DNA of 64,000 bases, taken from HKCCE3408 sp039183205. Its GTDB lineage: Bacteria; Pseudomonadota; Alphaproteobacteria; Rhodobacterales; Rhodobacteraceae. The stretch is from positions 1 through 64,000 of the forward strand of contig JBCDBR010000016.1 in the NCBI GenBank assembly GCA_039183205.1, given 5' to 3'. Position 1 is the first letter of the stretch. Each line of letters starts with the position of its first letter. Below the pieces are notes generated by a model. That model ran no database searches, had not been told where the DNA came from, and was given only the letters and a program-made list of their open reading frames with translations. The position numbers and the translations under genes are program-made. Below, piece by piece: positions 33,752-45,943 of this stretch.

Positions 33752-34693
33752 TTACGGCGTGTCTTCGCGGGATAGCGGATGATGGTCTAGCACAAGTGAC
33801 TTGAGCCGTTCATCCAAAACATGCGTGTAGATTTCGGTTGTTGAGATATCGGCGTGACCAAGCAACGCTTGGATCGCCCGTAAATCGGCCCCACCGGCCA
33901 ATAGATGTGTGGCAAAGGCGTGCCGCAGCGTATGCGGTGTCACACGTTCCGGCGATACACCGGCCGCCACGGCAATCTCTTTGACCAGCGTGAAAAAGCG
34001 CACCCGGGTTAGGTGGCCGGATTTCCCGCGCGACGGAAACAGAAACCGCGACGGCGCGGCGCCGGTTTCGTGCTGCAACCGCGTCTCTTCGGCATCGCGA
34101 TGGACAAGCCAGGCGGTCGTGGCGGCGCGGGCCGGATCCGACAGAGGTACCACACGCTCCTTACCGCCTTTGCCCGTCACCAAGATCATTTCGGGATCCC
34201 CGCGTAAAGCTGCGGCCGGCAGCGATACAAGCTCGCTCACCCGTACGCCCGTGGCATAAAGCAAATGCATCAGGCAGGCGTTGCGCGCCCTGTCCGGCGC
34301 GTTGCGACCATGCGTACCAGCAGCGTGAAGCAAACGGTCGACCGCGTCATGATCAAGCGTCGCGGGCAGCGTTCGCGCCCGCCCAGGACCCTTGAGCTTT
34401 AACGCGGGATTGTCATCGCGCAGCTTTTCGTCATGGAGAAAACGGAAAAACTGCCGCAGGGCCGAAAGCCGCCTCGCTCGGGTCGATTGCGCAAAACCCT
34501 GCGCCTCAAGATCGACGGCATAGGCTTCGAGATCAGATCGGCTGGCGGACAGCAATTCGCGGTTGCGCCGTGCTGCCCATGCCAAAAAGTCCTGCAAATC
34601 GCGTCCATACGCCAAAAGCGTATTTTGCGCCGCATTTGCTTCGGCGGCTTGGGCTTCAAGAAAGCTCGACAAGATTTGCGTCTCACGGGTCAT
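33752..34693 (-). CDS. xerD: site-specific tyrosine recombinase XerD
   Basis: A 313-residue recombinase that resolves chromosome dimers at dif with XerC. The N-terminal SAM-like DNA-binding domain covers about residues 5-90. Catalytic residues are visible: R in TGVRVSELVSL, K in VTGKGGKERVVPL, H-x-x-R in TPHTLRHAFATHLL, H in LGHADISTTEIYTHV, whose Y is the nucleophile. The ATG at 34693 begins MTRETQILSSFLEAQ, normal for XerD. It starts one base after the stop of the upstream hypothetical gene. It is not near the phage-like element and appears chromosomal. Confidence 0.92.
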   Translation of the reverse strand: MTRETQILSSFLEAQAAEANAAQNTLLAYGRDLQDFLAWAARRNRELLSASRSDLEAYAVDLEAQGFAQSTRARRLSALRQFFRFLHDEKLRDDNPALKLKGPGRARTLPATLDHDAVDRLLHAAGTHGRNAPDRARNACLMHLLYATGVRVSELVSLPAAALRGDPEMILVTGKGGKERVVPLSDPARAATTAWLVHRDAEETRLQHETGAAPSRFLFPSRGKSGHLTRVRFFTLVKEIAVAAGVSPERVTPHTLRHAFATHLLAGGADLRAIQALLGHADISTTEIYTHVLDERLKSLVLDHHPLSREDTP

Positions 34694-34694
34694 G

Positions 34695-36200
34695 TCAGGC
34701 CGCCCAGGTGTCCAGCAGCAAAAGCTGCAACGCCGCGCGCCGGGCCGTATCTTCCAAGCCGAACGCGCGAAACAGCCGGAGGGCATCGGCGATATCGTCA
34801 ATATCAGCCCCGTCCGACATCAAAATTAGCGCGGCTTGCAACAGCGCCTCGCCAAGCCGGCCATCCCGCACCAGAAGCGCGTAGCGCTGCGGCCGCTCGG
34901 TGGAGCGAAACGCATCCGCGACGGCTTGCGCGATGGGTGCGCGTGCCGGGGCCGCCGCGACCTCGCCTCGTGCGATGGCAAACAAAAACGCCTCGTCTGC
35001 GGTCTGTGGTGTGCTGCGGCGCGCCAGGCGTTCATATCCCGGCGATAAAAGCCCAACACGGTGCGCCAGGCGCGCCGTCTCCCCGGTCAGCGGCAGCCGC
35101 ATCAGGGCTTCGCCATAAAGCGTGGCGAATGCAACGGTCAGGCCCGCATCGTCCATCGCTGCCATGGCATTGGGCAAGATTTGCGCAATGACGGCGCTGT
35201 CATTGGCCAAAAGAGCTGCGTCAACCTCTGCCAGAAGGCGGGCGCGTTCCCACAAATCGCCCGAGATGCGAGCGCTATGAAGCGTTGAGATCGTCAGCCA
35301 TTGCTGCGGCTCAATCGCGCCAATCCGCGTCAGCCGTTCGGCCGCGGCTAGCTGCGCGCGCCAGCCGGCAACATCGGCAAGATCGGAATGTGAAAAGGCC
35401 GGTGGCAAATTGGTCGAGCTTGGCCGTTCGCCGATGGCCGCGCGCATCTCATAAAACAGCGGTGTGATCTGCGGATCGGGTGGCAAAGGCGGCTCACCTT
35501 CGAACAGATCGGGATCGAGAAACCGGGCGATCAAGGCGGCGTCGGGCTCCGAGATTTGGCCAAGGGCCGCGCCAGTGCCAAGCGACAGCGCGGCGGCCGA
35601 CCAATCGCCGGACCGGGCCAGGCAAAAGATGCGCGCTGGAAAGGCGGGCGCGATATCGGGATTGGCCCGCATTGCCGCACAGGCCCGTTCGGCTTGTCCG
35701 GTCAAAAGGCTGACATCGAAAAACCGCCGGAAGAGTTCCGGATCGGTGGGGCCTGCGCGTTCGGCCAGGGCGCGCGCGGGCTCCAGCGCACCGCGTGCCA
35801 AAAGCATATCCAACCGGGCCAGAAACAAAACCGGCGTGTCGCCTGCATCCGCTGGCGCATCGAGTTCGGCTAAGGCTAGGGTTTGGGTGAAGCGCAGCAT
35901 CGCTGGCAGGCCGTCGGGCGGCACGGAACGGAAGAGCCGCGCAAGCTCGTCCGTTTCACTTGGCCCCCAAAGATTGGACGGCAAGCCCGTCACCGAGGCG
36001 GGCAATAAACCAACGGCATCCAGCCGCGCGGCGCCGATGGGCATCGTCTCGATCGGAGCAGGAATGGCACTATCGGCAATATTGCTGTGCGGGGCCACGA
36101 ACACGTCCGACAACCAAGGCGGGGCGTCAAATTCCTGCGCGGAGCACGTCGCCCCCCACACGCAAAACGGCACCGCCCAGATCTGTGATCTATTCGCCAT
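34695..36200 (-). CDS. conserved-looking hypothetical protein between a microprotein and xerD
   Basis: A 501-residue protein, alanine- and leucine-rich and mostly helical. Its short hydrophobic start (IWAVPFCVWGATCSA) resembles a weak signal peptide. Repeated helical pairs such as ARLDMLLARGALEPARALAERAG and ARIFCLARSGDWSAAALSL suggest a TPR-like solenoid. No enzyme motif is seen. The ATG at 36200 lies inside the 3' end of the 45-codon gene upstream and lacks its own ribosome site, so translation is probably coupled. Its place between the microprotein and xerD suggests a three-gene unit. Confidence 0.7.
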   Translation of the reverse strand: MANRSQIWAVPFCVWGATCSAQEFDAPPWLSDVFVAPHSNIADSAIPAPIETMPIGAARLDAVGLLPASVTGLPSNLWGPSETDELARLFRSVPPDGLPAMLRFTQTLALAELDAPADAGDTPVLFLARLDMLLARGALEPARALAERAGPTDPELFRRFFDVSLLTGQAERACAAMRANPDIAPAFPARIFCLARSGDWSAAALSLGTGAALGQISEPDAALIARFLDPDLFEGEPPLPPDPQITPLFYEMRAAIGERPSSTNLPPAFSHSDLADVAGWRAQLAAAERLTRIGAIEPQQWLTISTLHSARISGDLWERARLLAEVDAALLANDSAVIAQILPNAMAAMDDAGLTVAFATLYGEALMRLPLTGETARLAHRVGLLSPGYERLARRSTPQTADEAFLFAIARGEVAAAPARAPIAQAVADAFRSTERPQRYALLVRDGRLGEALLQAALILMSDGADIDDIADALRLFRAFGLEDTARRAALQLLLLDTWAA

Positions 36201-36327
36201 CAAGTGTGACCGGTGCTGAAATTTCGCGGGTGTCCGGCGTCATCAAACCCGAATAGGAATAGCCGATCAGGCCGACCACTGCCAGCACGATCAGAAGAAG
36301 TAATAGCCGGAAGAGACGGCCTATCAT
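36190..36327 (-). CDS. small membrane protein, 45 residues
   Basis: A frame starting ATGATAGGCCGT at 36327 encodes MIGRLFRLLLLLIVLAVVG, continuing LIGYSYSGLMTPDTREISAP and VTLDGE. It has one strong membrane helix with two arginines on the inside and a short polar outer tail. It ends in an 11-base overlap with the 501-residue gene, whose start it appears to couple. The hydrophobic core followed by a polar, proline-bearing tail argues for real coding. It faces aroK across a 103-base divergent promoter region. Confidence 0.6.
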   Translation of the reverse strand: MIGRLFRLLLLLIVLAVVGLIGYSYSGLMTPDTREISAPVTLDGE

Positions 36328-36430
36328 CGCCCAAACACTCTGCCCATTATGCCGGCGTTTGCCCGCCGATTAATTTACATATAAGCCATCATGAGGCGTA
36401 AATTGCCAGGGTTGAGGGCTTTTTTTTGTG

Positions 36431-37000
36431 ATGGGCGAAACGATGCCACGCACCGGCATGCATTTACGCCGCACCGTTGTGCTGGTTGGCATGCCGGGCG
36501 CCGGCAAAAGCGCCGTTGGCCGCGCCCTGTCTGCGGCGCTCAATGTTGAGCTGCGCGATTCCGACGCCGCCATCGTGGAACGCGCGCGCCTGCCCATCGC
36601 AGAGATTTTCGAACGCTATGGCGAGGCATTCTTTCGCGACCGCGAAGGGCAGGTGATCCGGTCGCTATTGGGCGGGCCGCCGTGCGTTTTATCGACGGGC
36701 GGGGGGGCCTGGTTGTCGGCTGAAAATCGCGCCGTGATCTCGGCTGAGGCGGCTGTGGTCTGGCTCAAGGCCGATTTGTCCTTGCTGTGGTCGCGCGTGC
36801 GCCATCGCGATACGCGACCTTTGCTTTTGACCGATGATCCCAAAGCGACCTTGGCGGAGCTGTTTGCCCGACGCACACCGCATTACGCGAATGCGGAATT
36901 CATGCTTGAGGTCAAGCCGAACTGGTCGATTACGCAAACCACGGATGCGGTTTTGGACCTCTTGCGTCGTGCCGGCGTGGTCAGCGAGGACGCGGCATGA
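36431..37000 (+). CDS. aroK: shikimate kinase
   Basis: A 189-residue enzyme that phosphorylates shikimate in aromatic amino-acid synthesis. The Walker A motif GMPGAGKS is at residues 20-27. DSD (in ELRDSDAAI) and the substrate motif LSTGGGAWL are present, as is the RxRPLL-type lid (RDTRPLL). ATG at 36431 is used; a GTG lies one codon upstream. It overlaps aroB by four bases, the common aroK-aroB pair. Confidence 0.94.
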   Translation: MGETMPRTGMHLRRTVVLVGMPGAGKSAVGRALSAALNVELRDSDAAIVERARLPIAEIFERYGEAFFRDREGQVIRSLLGGPPCVLSTGGGAWLSAENRAVISAEAAVVWLKADLSLLWSRVRHRDTRPLLLTDDPKATLAELFARRTPHYANAEFMLEVKPNWSITQTTDAVLDLLRRAGVVSEDAA

Positions 37001-38112
37001 CAATCGATACCGTTCATGTGCCGCTTGGCGATCGTGCCTATGACGTACGGATTGGCGCCGGTCTTTTGCAAGATGCGGCCCGAGAGCTCACAGAGCTTTT
37101 GGTCCGTCCACGCGTGTGGATCGTGACCGAAGATCGCGTGACCGCGCTGCATCTTGCCGATCTTGAAGCGCACCTAAACGCGGCCGGGATCGCAGTCCAA
37201 AGCCTCAGCTTGCCACCGGGCGAAAGCAGCAAAAGCTGGCCCGCGCTTGAGCGTGTTGTGGAATGGCTGCTGGCTGAAAGGGTGGAACGACGCGACCTCA
37301 TCATCGCCTTTGGCGGCGGTGTCATCGGTGATTTGGTTGGCTTTGCAGCAGCAATTCTTCGCCGCGGCGTGCGCTTTGTCCAAATCCCAACAACGCTTTT
37401 GGCACAAGTCGACAGTTCCGTCGGTGGGAAAACCGGGATCAACAGCCCGCTTGGCAAGAACTTGATCGGGGCGTTTCACCAACCCGCCAAAGTGTTGGCT
37501 GACATTGGTCTTTTGTCGACGCTCACCGCGCGCGATTTTCGCGCCGGCTATGGTGAGGTGGTCAAATACGGCTTGCTTGGGGACGCTGCGTTTTTCGCCT
37601 GGCTTGAGGCCAACGGCCCGGCCATGGCCGATGGCGATATGGCGGCTCGCGCCTATGCGGTGCGTCGGTCCGTGGAGATGAAGGCCGAGATCGTGGTGCG
37701 CGATGAGACCGAGCAGGGCGACCGCGCTTTGCTGAACCTCGGCCATACATTCGCCCATGCGCTTGAGGCGGCTACGGGTTATTCCGACCGGCTTTTGCAC
37801 GGAGAAGCCGTGGCTTTGGGCTGTGCCCTGGCCTTTGAGCTTTCGGCGCGGCTAGGCCTATGCAGCCAAGAGGACCCAAGCCGGGTGGATGCGCATCTTT
37901 CAGCCATGAAGATGATGCGGCAATTGTCTGATATTCCCGGAGGTTTGCCGGATGCGCCAGAGTTGCTTTCGCTGATGGGTCAGGACAAGAAGGTGGTTGA
38001 CGGGCGGCTTCGCTTTGTCCTTGCACGCGGCATCGGCGAAACGTTCGTGACCTCAGATGTTCCGCCCGACGCGGTTTTAGGTCTGCTCAATGATGCGCTT
38101 GCCGCAGCCTGA
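36997..38112 (+). CDS. aroB: 3-dehydroquinate synthase
   Basis: A 371-residue NAD- and metal-dependent enzyme that makes dehydroquinate from DAHP. Motifs: the NAD-binding AFGGGVIGDLVGFAAA, then TTLLAQVDSSVGGKTGINS, GEVVKYG and the metal ligands in LNLGHTFAHALE and LLHGEAVALG. The start is within the aroK stop (ATGA). The stop codon abuts the stop of the convergent gpt gene, with a 16-bp palindrome over the junction. Confidence 0.96.
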   Translation: MTIDTVHVPLGDRAYDVRIGAGLLQDAARELTELLVRPRVWIVTEDRVTALHLADLEAHLNAAGIAVQSLSLPPGESSKSWPALERVVEWLLAERVERRDLIIAFGGGVIGDLVGFAAAILRRGVRFVQIPTTLLAQVDSSVGGKTGINSPLGKNLIGAFHQPAKVLADIGLLSTLTARDFRAGYGEVVKYGLLGDAAFFAWLEANGPAMADGDMAARAYAVRRSVEMKAEIVVRDETEQGDRALLNLGHTFAHALEAATGYSDRLLHGEAVALGCALAFELSARLGLCSQEDPSRVDAHLSAMKMMRQLSDIPGGLPDAPELLSLMGQDKKVVDGRLRFVLARGIGETFVTSDVPPDAVLGLLNDALAAA

Positions 38113-38120
38113 TCAGGCTG
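38105..38120. repeat. 16-bp perfect palindrome over abutting stop codons
   Basis: CAGCCTGATCAGGCTG spans the adjacent stops of aroB (TGA at 38110-38112) and gpt (TGA read from 38115). Both genes end GCC-TGA, so the palindrome follows from matching tails. No T run follows, so it is a poor Rho-independent terminator. Confidence 0.6.
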
Positions 38121-38622
38121 ACGTGCCGCGATAGGGTTCCACATATTGCAGCGCCATATCCCAGGGAAAAAAGATCCACGTATCTTGGCTGACCCCGGTG
38201 ATGAAGGTGTTGACCATCGGCTCGCCCTTGGGCTTGGCATAGACGGTCGCGAAATGCGCCTCCGGCAGCAAGGCGCGTACGACCTCAAGCGTTTTGCCGG
38301 TATCCACCAGGTCGTCGATCACCAAAACACCGGTACCGTCGCCGACCATGTCGGGGTCCGGCCGAGACAAAACGATCGGTTCGGCCTGGCTTTGGTGATC
38401 GTAGGATTTCACCGAAATGGTATCGACCAATCGGATATCGAGCTCGCGGGCAATGATCATGGCCGGCGCCATGCCCCCGCGCGTGATTGCCACCACAGCC
38501 TTCCACGCGCCGTTTTCACCTGGGCCGCGTTTGTCGAGCCGCCAGGCAAGCGCGCGGGCATCGCGGTGGATCTGATCCCAAGAGACATGAAAGCCCTTTT
38601 CATGCGGAAGCGGATTGATCAT
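38113..38622 (-). CDS. gpt: xanthine phosphoribosyltransferase
   Basis: A 169-residue purine-salvage enzyme. The PRPP-binding motif is VLVIDDLVDTGKTLE, and the N-terminal AITRGGMAPAMIIARELDI fits XGPRT. The C-terminal WIFFPWD is the xanthine/guanine pocket. AGGAGGGGCTGCC is an excellent ribosome site before the ATG at 38622. Confidence 0.93.
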   Translation of the reverse strand: MINPLPHEKGFHVSWDQIHRDARALAWRLDKRGPGENGAWKAVVAITRGGMAPAMIIARELDIRLVDTISVKSYDHQSQAEPIVLSRPDPDMVGDGTGVLVIDDLVDTGKTLEVVRALLPEAHFATVYAKPKGEPMVNTFITGVSQDTWIFFPWDMALQYVEPYRGTSA

Positions 38623-38719
38623 GGCAGCCCCTCCTAAGTGTTTGGCCGGCGATGTAGCCGAGCGGCGGCAGTTTTGCCAGCGGTTCCAGGCGGCGTGGCA
38701 AGGCCAGACCGCGGGTCCC

Positions 38720-39532
38720 TCAACCGTCTTTACGCTCCAGCGTCATGTCCGGGGCCTCAGGGTTTTTCATGCCGACGACGTGATAGCCCGAATCGACGTG
38801 ATGAACCTCGCCAGTCACAGCGCTCGACATATCCGACAACAGGTAAAGCGCCGACTTGCCCACCTCGTCTTGGTTCACGGTCCGGCGAAGCGGCGCGTTA
38901 TTCTCATTCCATTTCAGGATGTAACGGAAATCGCCGATGCCCGAGGCCGCGAGCGTTTTGATCGTGCCGGCGCTGATCGCATTCACGCGGATGTTTTGCC
39001 GGCCCAAATCCTCCGCCATATACATCACGCTGGCCTCCAACGCGGCCTTGGCCACGCCCATTACATTGTAATGTGGCATCACCTTTTCCGCGCCATAGTA
39101 GGTCAGCGTGAGCAAAGATCCGCCGTTTGGCATCATCTTTTCCGCGCGCTGGCACACGGCGGTGAAGGAATAGACCGAAATGTCCATCGTCATCGCGAAA
39201 TTTTCGGGAGAGGTATCGACATAGCGTCCGCGCAGCTCGGATTTATCGGAAAAGCCGATGGCGTGAACGACGAAATCGAGACTGCCCCAGATGGTGGCAA
39301 TCTTCTCAAAGAGCGCATCCAAACTCGCCGGATCGCCAACGTCACAAGGCTCCACGAAGCTCGAGCCAAGCTCGGCAGCCAGCGGTGCGACGCGCTTTAG
39401 GAGCGCATCCCCCTGATAGGAAAACGCAAGCTCGGCGCCTTCCGCGGCCACAGCTTTCGCAATGCCCCAAGCAATCGACTTGTCATTCGCGAGCCCCATG
39501 ATCAGCCCGCGTTTGCCGTCCATGAGACCCAT
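38720..39532 (-). CDS. fabI: enoyl-[acyl-carrier-protein] reductase (NADH) FabI
   Basis: A 270-residue SDR enzyme of the last step in each fatty-acid elongation cycle. The cofactor region reads GLIMGLANDKSIAWGIA, and the FabI-type catalytic pair Y and K is in HYNVMGVAKAALE (Y, six residues, K), with an upstream tyrosine in LTYYGAEK. ISAGTIKTLAASGI is also typical. The ATG at 39532 has GCGGGGC upstream; a second ATG three codons in is possible. The enzyme type is the one targeted by triclosan. Confidence 0.94.
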   Translation of the reverse strand: MGLMDGKRGLIMGLANDKSIAWGIAKAVAAEGAELAFSYQGDALLKRVAPLAAELGSSFVEPCDVGDPASLDALFEKIATIWGSLDFVVHAIGFSDKSELRGRYVDTSPENFAMTMDISVYSFTAVCQRAEKMMPNGGSLLTLTYYGAEKVMPHYNVMGVAKAALEASVMYMAEDLGRQNIRVNAISAGTIKTLAASGIGDFRYILKWNENNAPLRRTVNQDEVGKSALYLLSDMSSAVTGEVHHVDSGYHVVGMKNPEAPDMTLERKDG

Positions 39533-39660
39533 GCCCCGCAAACTCCGACGTTTTTTCTGTCCCTTCGGTTTAGGCCAACCCGTTCGGGGCATCAAGCACA
39601 CCCGAGACGGCTTGCGGCGCACTAAACGGAACGGTACACTTATCGCTGAGGGACAACGAT

Positions 39661-40281
39661 GTGGGCAGCGCGGTGACCAGCGACCGCAAGGAAATTTTTG
39701 ACGGGTCTGATCCGTTTCAACTTGCGCGTGCCTGGCTGGCCGAGGCCGAACGCGTTGAGCCGAACGATCCAAACGCAATTGCGCTTGCCACGGTTGATGA
39801 AACCGGGCTTCCGAATGTGCGTATGGTTCTGCTCAAGGACATCGAAGACAACGGATTCGTTTTTTATACAAACTACGGTTCTGCAAAATCGGCGGAGATC
39901 GGCCAATCCGAGAAAGCGGCATTTGTACTGCATTGGAAAAGCTTGCGCCGACAAATTCGCGTCCGGGGAACAGTCACGCGCGAAGATGGCCCGCCAGCCG
40001 ATGCATATTTCGCGTCTCGATCGCTCAAAAGCAGGTTGGGCGCTTGGGCATCGAAGCAAAGTCAACCTCTTGAAAGCCGCGCACAGTTGATGGCAGAGGT
40101 CGCACGTGTGACCGCGCAGCACGGCGTCACGCCGGCTCGACCTCCTTTTTGGGGCGGTTTCCGCATCACGCCCGTTGAAATCGAATTCTGGGCCGATGGT
40201 GATTTTCGGCTACACGATCGGTTCCGTTGGCGCCGCGTTACGCAAAAAGACCCATGGACAATTCAAAGGTTGAACCCGTAA
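39661..40281 (+). CDS. pdxH: pyridoxamine 5'-phosphate oxidase
   Basis: A 206-residue FMN enzyme that makes pyridoxal phosphate. Motifs: LPNVRMVLLKDIEDNGFVFYTNYGSAKSAE in parts (FMN and substrate contacts), RRQIRVRGTV, and the C-terminal WRRVTQKDPWTIQRLNP, whose RLxP end is diagnostic. The start is a GTG at 39661 with GAGGGA eight bases upstream; the overlapping ATG at 39659 is out of frame and soon stops. Confidence 0.93.
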   Translation: MGSAVTSDRKEIFDGSDPFQLARAWLAEAERVEPNDPNAIALATVDETGLPNVRMVLLKDIEDNGFVFYTNYGSAKSAEIGQSEKAAFVLHWKSLRRQIRVRGTVTREDGPPADAYFASRSLKSRLGAWASKQSQPLESRAQLMAEVARVTAQHGVTPARPPFWGGFRITPVEIEFWADGDFRLHDRFRWRRVTQKDPWTIQRLNP

Positions 40282-40456
40282 AGTGCGTAGTCTTGGAAAT
40301 ACAACGATCAACTTTTCGATTTCGATTTTTTCGAAATGGCATATAATTGATCGGAAAATGAAAAGTGGTGCAAAGTTACATGCATGACCAATCGAAATTC
40401 TCTGAAGGGTTGAGAATGCATGTGCTATGTTGGGGCAGTGCGGTAGGGAAATGAGG

Positions 40457-40984
40457 ATGACGGAGGATAGTGCAGGCTCCGGCGGCGGTATCAGCGGCCG
40501 CGTGAAGTGGTTCGATGCGACAAAGGGCTTCGGGTTTATCGTGGCCGATGCGGGTGGACCGGATATTCTGCTTCACGCAAATGTCTTGCGTAATTTCGGC
40601 CAAGGATCGGTTGCGGATAACTCCCGCATCACGGTTGTTGTGCATCGGACGCCGCGCGGCGTTCAGGCCCAAGAAATTCTAGAACTCGCGCCACCAGAAT
40701 CGGGCGGTCTTGAGGATATCGGGTTCGAAGGGGTCGAGAACCTCACCGACGATATCCCCTTTGTCGCTGCGCGCGTGAAGTGGTTCGACAAGGCGAAGGG
40801 TTTCGGGTTTGCAAACGAATTTGGCAATTCGGCCGATGTGTTTGTGCATATCGAAGTGCTGCGGCGGTTTGGCTTGGCCGATCTGATGCCGGGTGAGGCG
40901 ATCACGATGCGTGTGGTCGATGGCCCACGGGGCAAGATGGCCGGCGAAGTGCGGCCCTGGGATTACGTACGGGACGATCCTTAA
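40457..40984 (+). CDS. double cold-shock domain protein
   Basis: A 175-residue protein with two cold-shock domains. The first (GRVKWFDATKGFGFIVAD) has RNP1 KGFGFI but a changed RNP2 (ILLHA); the second (ARVKWFDKAKGFGFANEF) has RNP2 VFVHIEV. They are joined by an acidic linker. It probably binds RNA or single-stranded DNA. The start is probably ATG 40457, with GGGA seven bases upstream; ATG 40451 is also in frame. The next gene starts on its stop codon (TAATG). Confidence 0.88.
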   Translation: MTEDSAGSGGGISGRVKWFDATKGFGFIVADAGGPDILLHANVLRNFGQGSVADNSRITVVVHRTPRGVQAQEILELAPPESGGLEDIGFEGVENLTDDIPFVAARVKWFDKAKGFGFANEFGNSADVFVHIEVLRRFGLADLMPGEAITMRVVDGPRGKMAGEVRPWDYVRDDP

Positions 40985-41445
40985 TGCGAGCGATGGTTTT
41001 GGCGCTGGCCTTATACACGTTGCCCCAATCCGGTCTGGCTTGCGTCGAGGACCGCGTGGAAATTCGCGGCGATTTCGGCGGCGCGCGCTTCAACGTCGAG
41101 GTGGCCGACGATGCGCAAGAACGCAGTGTCGGTCTGATGCATCGCGAAAGCCTCGCGACAAATGCGGGCATGCTTTTTGTCTACCCCATCGAAGAAGAGG
41201 TGGGGTTTTGGATGGAAAACACATTGATCCCTTTAGACATGGTGTTCTTCAACGCGTCCGGTATCGCCGTAAAGGTGCATGAGAATGCAATTCCTTTGGA
41301 CCGAACCGTGATCCGCAGCGATTTCCCGACGCAATATGTCTTGGAAATCAACGGTGGCTTGGCCCGTCAAATCGGCATCGCGCCTGGGGCGGAGCTCCGG
41401 CATCCCTCGGTGCAACAAGGTATTGCCGCATGGCCGTGCGAGTAG
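40984..41445 (+). CDS. DUF192 family exported protein
   Basis: A 153-residue protein with a Sec signal peptide (MRAMVLALALYTLPQSGLA) and the DUF192 core: FNVEVADDAQERSVGLMHRE, AGMLFVYP, FWMENTLIPLDMVFF and YVLEINGGLA. The function of the family is unknown. Its start overlaps the stop of the cold-shock gene by one base, so expression is coupled. A cysteine after the signal peptide sits in GLAC, which lacks the -3 residue of a lipobox. Confidence 0.85.
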   Translation: MRAMVLALALYTLPQSGLACVEDRVEIRGDFGGARFNVEVADDAQERSVGLMHRESLATNAGMLFVYPIEEEVGFWMENTLIPLDMVFFNASGIAVKVHENAIPLDRTVIRSDFPTQYVLEINGGLARQIGIAPGAELRHPSVQQGIAAWPCE

Positions 41446-41488
41446 GGTCTTTTCCTTCGTCGCCTTGCGCGGTATGGGGCGCATCAGT

Positions 41489-41565
41489 CGGGGCGTAGCG
41501 CAGCCTGGTAGCGCGTCTGTTTTGGGTACAGAAGGTCGTGAGTTCGAATCTCGCCGCCCCGACCA
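41489..41565 (+). tRNA. tRNA-Pro(UGG)
   Basis: A 77-base cloverleaf with acceptor CGGGGCG/CGCCCCG, discriminator A and encoded CCA. The anticodon stem TCTGT/ACAGA holds loop TTTGGGT, giving TGG. Confidence 0.97.
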
Positions 41566-41888
41566 CGCCTATTTAGCCCCAGATCTTGCACGGCCTCGGG
41601 CCTCAGCTATGGCGCCGCGGCCACGTCTGAGACGGGCCAGCTTGACGACAGGGCGCATTTTTGTGCCTTTACCTTATCTGGTGTGTGCAGTTCGGCGTAT
41701 CGTCCATATTTGGTGGTAGAAGCCGTGCGGATGCAGCAGCGCGGTGTAACTTCCCCGGGGTAAACGGAAAATTCGTGACCCCCTGCCAATGGCGCGCCGA
41801 GGCGGAATCATTGCCGCCCGCGGCAGATCATCTCTGGCCCAAAATTCAACCCAAAAAACTGTAACAAATTTGAAAAAATCCTGTTGAC
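41566..41888. other. intergenic stretch between tRNA-Pro and the nrdJ leader
   Basis: No gene recognised. It becomes AT-rich at 41855-41885, where the nrdJ promoter probably lies. Confidence 0.3.
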
Positions 41889-42109
41889 CGAGACGCGACT
41901 CTCGCTGCAAGTTGTGTGGGCTGAGGAAAGCAATACTAAATATGGTACTCCTCGGCACGGGACGATAGCCCATCCATAGTCGAAACGGTCTAAGGCTGAG
42001 ACCGGCGCCTCGGTGCGTGCACTGCGGTGGAAGGGAGGTTGTGCCGAAGGCGAAGATTGAGGTCCGAGCGCAACGACGCTGGCAGGGCAAGAATATGGGA
42101 CCAGTGTAA
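41889..42109 (+). ncRNA. structured leader upstream of nrdJ, candidate cis-regulatory RNA
   Basis: The leader folds, by inspection, into at least four helices. These are CGAGA/TCTCG (41889-41893 with 41900-41904); TGGGCT/AGCCCA (41917-41922 with 41967-41972) enclosing GAGGA/TCCTC (41923-41927 with 41949-41953); CGGTCT/AGACCG (41986-41991 with 41999-42004); and GGC plus CCTC (42004-42011) with GAGG plus GCC (42035-42045). Long non-coding leaders with nested stems before a ribonucleotide reductase gene suggest control of nrdJ. I see no B12-box of a standard cobalamin riboswitch. I recall that a candidate nrdJ-associated RNA motif has been proposed, but cannot test membership. Confidence 0.45.
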
Positions 42110-45778
<3,669 letters not shown>

Positions 45779-45912
45779 GGAATTCGTTCCGTCCCGCTTG
45801 GGAGCGAGGGGGACGAACGACACACGGGGCGGGTGCGCTCGCCCCTAACGCGGGTCAGGCCGCAGGCAGAAACCGGGCGGTATCAAACGGAGCCTGATCA
45901 GCGAAACTCTAT

Positions 45913-45943
45913 GGGGGACCCTCGGGTCCCCCCTTTTCTTTTG
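45913..45943 (+). terminator. Rho-independent terminator after nrdJ
   Basis: GGGGGACC (45913-45920) pairs with GGTCCCCC (45925-45932) around a CTCG tetraloop, followed by CTTTTCTTTT. Confidence 0.85.

Noticed and set aside
33752..34693. XerD-type gene as integrase of the element at the left end
   Set aside because: It is a standard XerD in length and motifs, set in a core operon 32 kb from the element boundary.
36372..36404. Inverted repeat AATTTAC/GTAAATT between the aroK and microprotein genes
   Set aside because: Seven-base arms 19 bases apart in an AT-rich promoter are easily due to chance; no second site supports it.
41889..42109. Classical cobalamin riboswitch, RNase P RNA or tmRNA upstream of nrdJ
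   Set aside because: No B12 box, no RNase P P4 core and no tRNA-like domain or tag frame could be found, although GAGGAAAG at 41923-41930 superficially recalls RNase P.
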